Source: Thioalkalivibrio sp.
Lineage (GTDB): Bacteria; Pseudomonadota; Gammaproteobacteria; SpSt-1174
Assembly (NCBI GenBank): GCA_011046015.1
Contig: DSBO01000250.1
Location: 1-8,940 of the forward strand
Direction: 5' to 3'
Length of the DNA stretch: 8,940 nucleotides
A program made the translations under genes and the position numbers. The notes under the pieces are model-generated. The model did no database searches and had not been told where the DNA came from. It saw only the letters and a list, made by a program, of their open reading frames with translations. Positions 5,788 through 8,940 of this stretch are shown here, piece by piece (positions within the stretch are counted from its first letter, which is position 1; each line of letters opens with the position of its first letter).

Positions 5788-6516
5788 ATGGCCGATAAAA
5801 GCGCACCCAAGTACAAACGTGTTCTTCTCAAGCTGAGCGGTGAAGCGCTCATGGGCCGATATGACTACGGTATCGACCCCGACATTCTGCATCGTATCGC
5901 CGGCGAGATCGCCGACCTTAGCCGCAAGGGCATCGAGGTGGCCGTCGTCATCGGCGGTGGCAACATCTTCCGCGGCGCCGGGCTTGCGGAGGGTGGCATG
6001 GACCGCGTGACCGGCGACCACATGGGCATGCTGGCGACCGTCATCAACTCGCTGGCCATGCAGGACGCACTGGAGCGCAAGGAGGCTTTTTGCCGCGTCA
6101 TGTCCGCCATCAAGATCAATCAGGTCTGTGAGGACTACATCCGCCGCCGCGCCGTGCGTCACCTGGAGAAGGGACGTGTGGTGGTGTTCGCTGCTGGCAC
6201 CGGCAACCCGTTTTTTACCACGGATTCAGCCGCCAGCCTGCGCGCCAGCGAGATCAATGCCGACCTGATGATCAAGGCGACCAAGGTCGACGGTGTTTAC
6301 GATTCCGATCCGGTGAAGAATCCGGATGCCAAGCGTTTCGAGCGTTTGACCTTTGACGAGGTGCTCACGCGCAAGCTCGGCGTGATGGACGCCACGGCCA
6401 TCGTGATGTGTCGTGACAACAATATCCCGCTGCGCATCATCAATATCTTCAATGAAGGCGACCTGGACCGCGTGGTATGCGGCGAGGAAATCGGGACTAT
6501 CGTCGAAAGGGGTTGA
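5788..6516 (+). CDS. pyrH: Uridylate kinase (UMP kinase)
   Basis: Phosphorylates UMP to UDP with ATP, the committed step toward UTP and CTP; a hexameric cytosolic enzyme of the amino acid kinase fold, activated by GTP and inhibited by UTP in Gammaproteobacteria. The 242-residue product matches E. coli PyrH (241). Motifs: KLSGEAL at 15-21, the nucleotide/phosphate loop IGGGNIFRG at 55-63, Asp77 in TGDHMGM, GTGNPFFTTD at 137-146 (UMP site) and KATKVDGVYDSDP at 163-175. The ATG fits the family N-terminus (a short tail before YKRVLLKLSGEA), but no Shine-Dalgarno precedes it. It follows the rpsB-tsf terminator and begins the second plus-strand group; frr starts 3 bp after its stop, with the frr Shine-Dalgarno inside the end of pyrH. 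Confidence 0.98.
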   Translation: MADKSAPKYKRVLLKLSGEALMGRYDYGIDPDILHRIAGEIADLSRKGIEVAVVIGGGNIFRGAGLAEGGMDRVTGDHMGMLATVINSLAMQDALERKEAFCRVMSAIKINQVCEDYIRRRAVRHLEKGRVVVFAAGTGNPFFTTDSAASLRASEINADLMIKATKVDGVYDSDPVKNPDAKRFERLTFDEVLTRKLGVMDATAIVMCRDNNIPLRIINIFNEGDLDRVVCGEEIGTIVERG

Positions 6517-6519
6517 GAC

Positions 6520-7077
6520 ATGATCGAAGACATCAAGAAAGACGCCGAGCAGCGGATGCAGAAGAGCATCGAATCGTTCAGGAGCGAGCTGTCCAAGATC
6601 CGCACCGGTCGTGCACACACCAGCCTGCTGGACCACGTGACCGTGGATTACTATGGCACTGAGACGCCGCTGAGCCAGGTGGCGAGCATTGCCGTGGCCG
6701 ACGCGCGCATGCTGACCGTCACCCCCTGGGAGAAGCAGCTGGTGCCGGTGATCGAGAAGGCCATCATGACCTCCGATCTCGGGCTGAACCCGTCTTCCGC
6801 CGGTACCGTGATCCGCGTGCCGATGCCGGCACTGACCGAGGAGCGCCGCCGCGACCTGGTCAAGGTGGTGCGTCACGAGGGCGAGAATGCCCGGGTGGCG
6901 ATCCGCAATATCCGTCGCGACGCCAACAACGATCTCAAGGCGCTGCTCAAGGAGAAGGAGATCTCCGAGGACGACGAGCACAAGGGACAGGACGCCATCC
7001 AGAAGCTGACCGACAAGTACGTGGCCGAGGTCGATCAGATGCTCGAGGTCAAGGAAAAGGAACTGATGGAGATCTGA
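6520..7077 (+). CDS. frr: Ribosome recycling factor
   Basis: Acts with EF-G after termination to split the post-termination 70S complex; essential and cytosolic. The 185-residue product has exactly the E. coli length. It is the two-domain, tRNA-shaped protein: a long three-helix bundle (residues 1-30 and about 106-185) and a beta domain between. Visible conserved elements are KIRTGRAHTSLLD (26-38), YYGTETPLSQVA (44-55), and RNIRRDANNDLKALLKEKEI (129-148), which contains Arg132, known to be critical in E. coli. The start follows the pyrH stop by 3 bp; AAAGGGG at 6506-6512 in the end of pyrH is a good Shine-Dalgarno at 7-nt spacing, so the two are probably translationally coupled. A hairpin overlaps its own stop codon. 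Confidence 0.98.
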   Translation: MIEDIKKDAEQRMQKSIESFRSELSKIRTGRAHTSLLDHVTVDYYGTETPLSQVASIAVADARMLTVTPWEKQLVPVIEKAIMTSDLGLNPSSAGTVIRVPMPALTEERRRDLVKVVRHEGENARVAIRNIRRDANNDLKALLKEKEISEDDEHKGQDAIQKLTDKYVAEVDQMLEVKEKELMEI

Positions 7078-7090
7078 CGCGTCGCGTCAG
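7074..7090 (+). promoter_or_regulatory. Hairpin over the frr stop codon, just upstream of uppS
   Basis: CTGACGC (7074-7080) pairs perfectly with GCGTCAG (7084-7090) around a 3-nt loop; the frr TGA (7075-7077) is in the stem. No T-run follows, so it is not an intrinsic terminator. The uppS ATG is 11 nt downstream and has only a poor SD-like AGG, which overlaps the 3' arm. The hairpin could stabilise mRNA or make uppS initiation depend on ribosomes finishing frr. Function inferred. Confidence 0.5.
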
Positions 7091-7101
7091 GTTCCCGGCC
7101 A

Positions 7102-7857
7102 ATGGTGTCCGCCATCGAAGCGACCAGCCCGCCTGTACCGCGCCACGTCGCCATCATCATGGATGGCAACGGACGTTGGGCCAGGGCACGCCATCTGCCA
7201 CGCACCGCGGGGCACAAGCGGGGCGTCGAGGCCGCGCGCCGTGCGATCGAGGCCTGCGCGCAGCGTGGCGTCGAGGCACTGACCCTGTTCGCCTTCAGCA
7301 GCGAGAACTGGAAGCGCCCGGACGAGGAGGTGAGCAGCCTCATGCAGCTGTTCGTCACCGCGCTGGAGCGCGAGGTGCCGCGTCTGATGGCGAATGACAT
7401 CCAGCTGCGCTTCATCGGTGCGCGCGAGGCCTTCCCGGTGCGCCTGCAGCAACGGATCGCCGAGGCGGAGACACGCACGGCCGGGGCGACGGGCCTGAAG
7501 GTGGTCGTTGCCGCCAACTACGGCGGGCGCTGGGATATCGCCCAGGCCGCGCGCCACCTGGCCGAGCGCGTGCAGAACGGCGAACTCACCCTCGACGCGG
7601 TCACGCCCGAGGCGCTGGATCAGGCGCTGTCCACGGCCGGACTCCCCGATCCCGATCTGTTCATTCGCACGGGCGGCGAGCACCGCATGAGCAATTTCCT
7701 GCTCTGGCAGATGGCCTATGCCGAACTTTATTTCACCGATGTGCTGTGGCCCGATTTCGAGGCCTGCCATCTCGAAGCGGCGATCGCCGCCTTCTCTGGC
7801 CGGGAGCGCCGTTTCGGCATGACTGGCGATCAGGTCTCCGAGGCCAGTCATGCTTAG
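7102..7857 (+). CDS. uppS: Isoprenyl transferase: undecaprenyl diphosphate synthase (cis-prenyltransferase)
   Basis: Condenses isopentenyl diphosphate onto farnesyl diphosphate in cis to make C55 undecaprenyl diphosphate, the lipid carrier for peptidoglycan and O-antigen; a soluble homodimer acting at the membrane face. The 251-residue product matches the family (253 in E. coli, where the gene is also called ispU). Motifs: IIMDGNGRWA at 18-27 with catalytic Asp21, GHKRG at 37-41, FAFSSENWKRP at 63-73, and DLFIRTGGEHRMSNFLLWQ at 185-203 with the diphosphate-binding arginines 189 and 195, then YAELYFTDVLWPDF at 206-219 with the Mg2+-binding Glu208. The motifs do not settle chain length; C55 is inferred from taxonomy and context. 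The ATG lacks a proper Shine-Dalgarno and is followed at once by an in-frame GTG. The 3' end overlaps cdsA by 8 bp. Confidence 0.96.
   Translation: MVSAIEATSPPVPRHVAIIMDGNGRWARARHLPRTAGHKRGVEAARRAIEACAQRGVEALTLFAFSSENWKRPDEEVSSLMQLFVTALEREVPRLMANDIQLRFIGAREAFPVRLQQRIAEAETRTAGATGLKVVVAANYGGRWDIAQAARHLAERVQNGELTLDAVTPEALDQALSTAGLPDPDLFIRTGGEHRMSNFLLWQMAYAELYFTDVLWPDFEACHLEAAIAAFSGRERRFGMTGDQVSEASHA
7817..7853 (+). promoter_or_regulatory. Perfect 11-bp inverted repeat that sequesters the cdsA start codon
   Basis: GCATGACTGGC (7817-7827) is the exact reverse complement of GCCAGTCATGC (7843-7853), separated by 15 nt. The cdsA ATG (7850-7852) lies in the 3' arm and its Shine-Dalgarno GAGG (7840-7843) straddles loop and stem. 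In mRNA the start codon would be buried unless ribosomes translating uppS open the stem. There is no T-run, so termination is unlikely. The repeat is seen directly; the coupling role is inference. Confidence 0.6.
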
Positions 7858-8653
7858 ACAGCGCGTCATCACGGGGCTGGCCCTCATCGGGCTGTTTCTC
7901 GCCGCGATCCTGCTGCTGGAGCCGGCGCATTTCCGCTGGGCGGCGCTGCTGGTGTTCGGCGTCGGCGCCTGGGAATGGTCGCGCCTGGCGGGCGTCCGTC
8001 AGCCCCTCATGCGGGTCGTGTTTGCCCTCGTGTTCCTCGCGCTCGGCGTGTTCGTTGCGCTGCGGGCGTCGCCTGAGGCGCGTATCGCACTGATCGGCGC
8101 GGGCGTCGCCTGGTGGGCGGTCGTGCTGGTGCTGCTGGCGGTCTATCATCGCGGGGTGGGGCGGCGTCGCGGCTGGCATCGCCTGCTGACGGTGGCCGCG
8201 TTCCTGACCCTGCTGCCGGCCTGGGTGGCGGTGGCCGGGCTGCATGCGGCGGGCTGGCAGTGGATCCTGTTCCTCGTGGGGATCGTGGCGGTTGCCGATA
8301 CCGGCGCCTACTTCACCGGACGCGCCTTCGGCAAGCACAAGCTCGCGCCGGAACTCAGCCCGGGAAAGACCCGCGAGGGGGTGCTGGGCGGACTGGCCGG
8401 CGTGGCCCTGTGGGCGGTGTTCGGCGCCTGGTGGTTGAACCTCGAGACCGGGATCTGGGTCTACTTCATCGGGCTGTGCCTGGTGGTGGCATTGATCTCG
8501 GTCGCGGGCGACCTGTTCGAGAGCCTCATCAAGCGCGAGGCGGGGGCGAAGGACAGCGGCGTGATCCTGCCGGGTCATGGCGGCATTCTTGATCGCATCG
8601 ACAGCCTGACGGCCGCCGCGCCGGTCTTCGCCATCGGGCTGTACTGGATATAG
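7850..8653 (+). CDS. cdsA: Phosphatidate cytidylyltransferase (CDP-diglyceride synthase)
   Basis: Integral inner-membrane enzyme that makes CDP-diacylglycerol from phosphatidic acid and CTP, the branch point for phosphatidylethanolamine, phosphatidylglycerol and cardiolipin. The 267-residue product is slightly shorter than E. coli CdsA (285). Hydrophobic segments lie at about 8-23, 28-42, 53-71, 78-98, 112-133, 136-150, 178-196 and 203-219. The cytidylyltransferase signature spans residues 225-251: SLIKR at 225-229, KDSG at 234-237, PGHGGILDRID at 241-251. ADTGAYFTGRAFGKHK (149-164) and SPGKTREG (170-177) are further conserved blocks, with Asp150 and Asp220 as likely metal-binding residues. 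The start at 7850 has a GAGG six bases upstream and overlaps uppS by 8 bp in another frame. dxr follows after 15 bp. Confidence 0.96.
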   Translation: MLRQRVITGLALIGLFLAAILLLEPAHFRWAALLVFGVGAWEWSRLAGVRQPLMRVVFALVFLALGVFVALRASPEARIALIGAGVAWWAVVLVLLAVYHRGVGRRRGWHRLLTVAAFLTLLPAWVAVAGLHAAGWQWILFLVGIVAVADTGAYFTGRAFGKHKLAPELSPGKTREGVLGGLAGVALWAVFGAWWLNLETGIWVYFIGLCLVVALISVAGDLFESLIKREAGAKDSGVILPGHGGILDRIDSLTAAAPVFAIGLYWI

Positions 8654-8668
8654 ACGACGGGATTTCAC

Positions 8669-8940
8669 GTGACGGGCACTTCGCACATTACCGGCTCTGA
8701 ACAGGGGGCCATCGGCGTCACCATCCTCGGGTCGACGGGCACCATTGGCGTGAACACGCTGGACGTGCTGACGCGCCACCCGCAGCGTTTCACGGTGGTC
8801 GCGCTCACCGCCAACAATGACGTCGATCGCCTGTTCGCACAGTGCCGTGAGCATTGCCCGCGCTTTGCCGTGATGGCCGACCCGGTGGCGGCGGAACGCC
8901 TGGAGACGCGCCTGCGCGAGGCCGGCCTCGCGCAGGCGCG
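8669..8940 (+). CDS. dxr: 1-deoxy-D-xylulose 5-phosphate reductoisomerase, N-terminal part (runs off right edge)
   Basis: Converts DXP to 2-C-methyl-D-erythritol 4-phosphate with NADPH, the committed step of the MEP isoprenoid pathway that feeds UppS upstream. Ninety codons are visible of roughly 400. The N-terminal Rossmann fold shows VTILGSTGTIGVNTLDVLTR at residues 17-36, containing the NADPH-binding GSTGxIG loop (Thr where Ser is usual), then RFTVVALTANNDVDRL (40-55), the Q-C-x(6)-A-V-M element (QCREHCPRFAVM, 58-69) and the start of the following helix. The start is a GTG: it is the only usual start codon between the in-frame TAG that ends cdsA and the Rossmann motif, and a weak GGGA (8659-8662) lies six bases upstream. 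It leaves a nine-to-ten-residue longer N-terminus than minimal homologues. Cotranscription with cdsA is likely from the 15-bp gap. Confidence 0.93.
   Translation, partial: MTGTSHITGSEQGAIGVTILGSTGTIGVNTLDVLTRHPQRFTVVALTANNDVDRLFAQCREHCPRFAVMADPVAAERLETRLREAGLAQA

Noticed and set aside
8651..8671. Possible CdsA-Dxr read-through fusion, since dxr is in the same frame as cdsA with one TAG between
   Set aside because: Both proteins end and begin at normal family boundaries and a GTG with weak SD is present; a shared frame occurs by chance one time in three.
7733..8854. 373-codon minus-strand open frame opposite cdsA and dxr
   Set aside because: Arg/Gln/Pro/His-rich translation without recognisable motifs, fully antisense to two well-supported genes; a common artefact of high-GC DNA.
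1..8940. CRISPR arrays, toxin-antitoxin pairs, defence or biosynthetic islands
   Set aside because: No spaced direct repeats and no unassigned gene-sized stretch: nearly all of the window is covered by conserved housekeeping genes.

Overview
The window is about 9 kb of GC-rich bacterial chromosome carrying a conserved gammaproteobacterial housekeeping locus: glnD and map on the minus strand, divergent from rpsB-tsf-pyrH-frr-uppS-cdsA-dxr on the plus strand. The order glnD-map / rpsB-tsf-pyrH-frr-uppS-cdsA-dxr is the one I associate with pseudomonads and other non-enteric Gammaproteobacteria; E. coli places dxr before uppS. High GC and strong protein conservation fit a free-living gammaproteobacterium, but I cannot name the genus from this window.

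Layout. Positions 1-92 hold the last 29 codons of a plus-strand protein that looks like the C-terminus of an IS110-type transposase; it stops 38 bp before the glnD stop codon. glnD (131-2782, minus) encodes the bifunctional PII uridylyltransferase/uridylyl-removing nitrogen sensor. It overlaps map (2779-3564, minus, methionine aminopeptidase) by ATGA. The divergent spacer (3565-3823) holds a GC-rich inverted repeat, A-tracts, an extended -10 promoter for rpsB and a folded rpsB leader that matches the t44/S2 autoregulatory leader in position and form. rpsB and tsf follow, separated by a hairpin over the rpsB stop codon, and tsf ends in a strong intrinsic terminator. pyrH starts a second group after a 114-bp leader with no good Shine-Dalgarno. 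frr, uppS, cdsA and dxr follow with gaps of 3, 24, -8 (overlap) and 15 bp; dxr runs off the right edge.

How the genes work together. The first half makes and processes protein: S2 and EF-Ts for translation, Map for N-terminal methionine removal, Frr for ribosome recycling. PyrH supplies UDP for nucleotide and envelope precursor synthesis. Dxr, UppS and CdsA supply isoprenoid precursor, the C55 lipid carrier and CDP-diacylglycerol. GlnD reports glutamine status.

I found no undescribed multi-gene system here. The points that deserve a second look are regulatory and structural: a pseudoknot-capable rpsB leader, a perfect 11-bp hairpin that buries the cdsA start codon, hairpins at two stop codons, an AAPKKK-repeat tail on S2, and the transposase remnant beside glnD.
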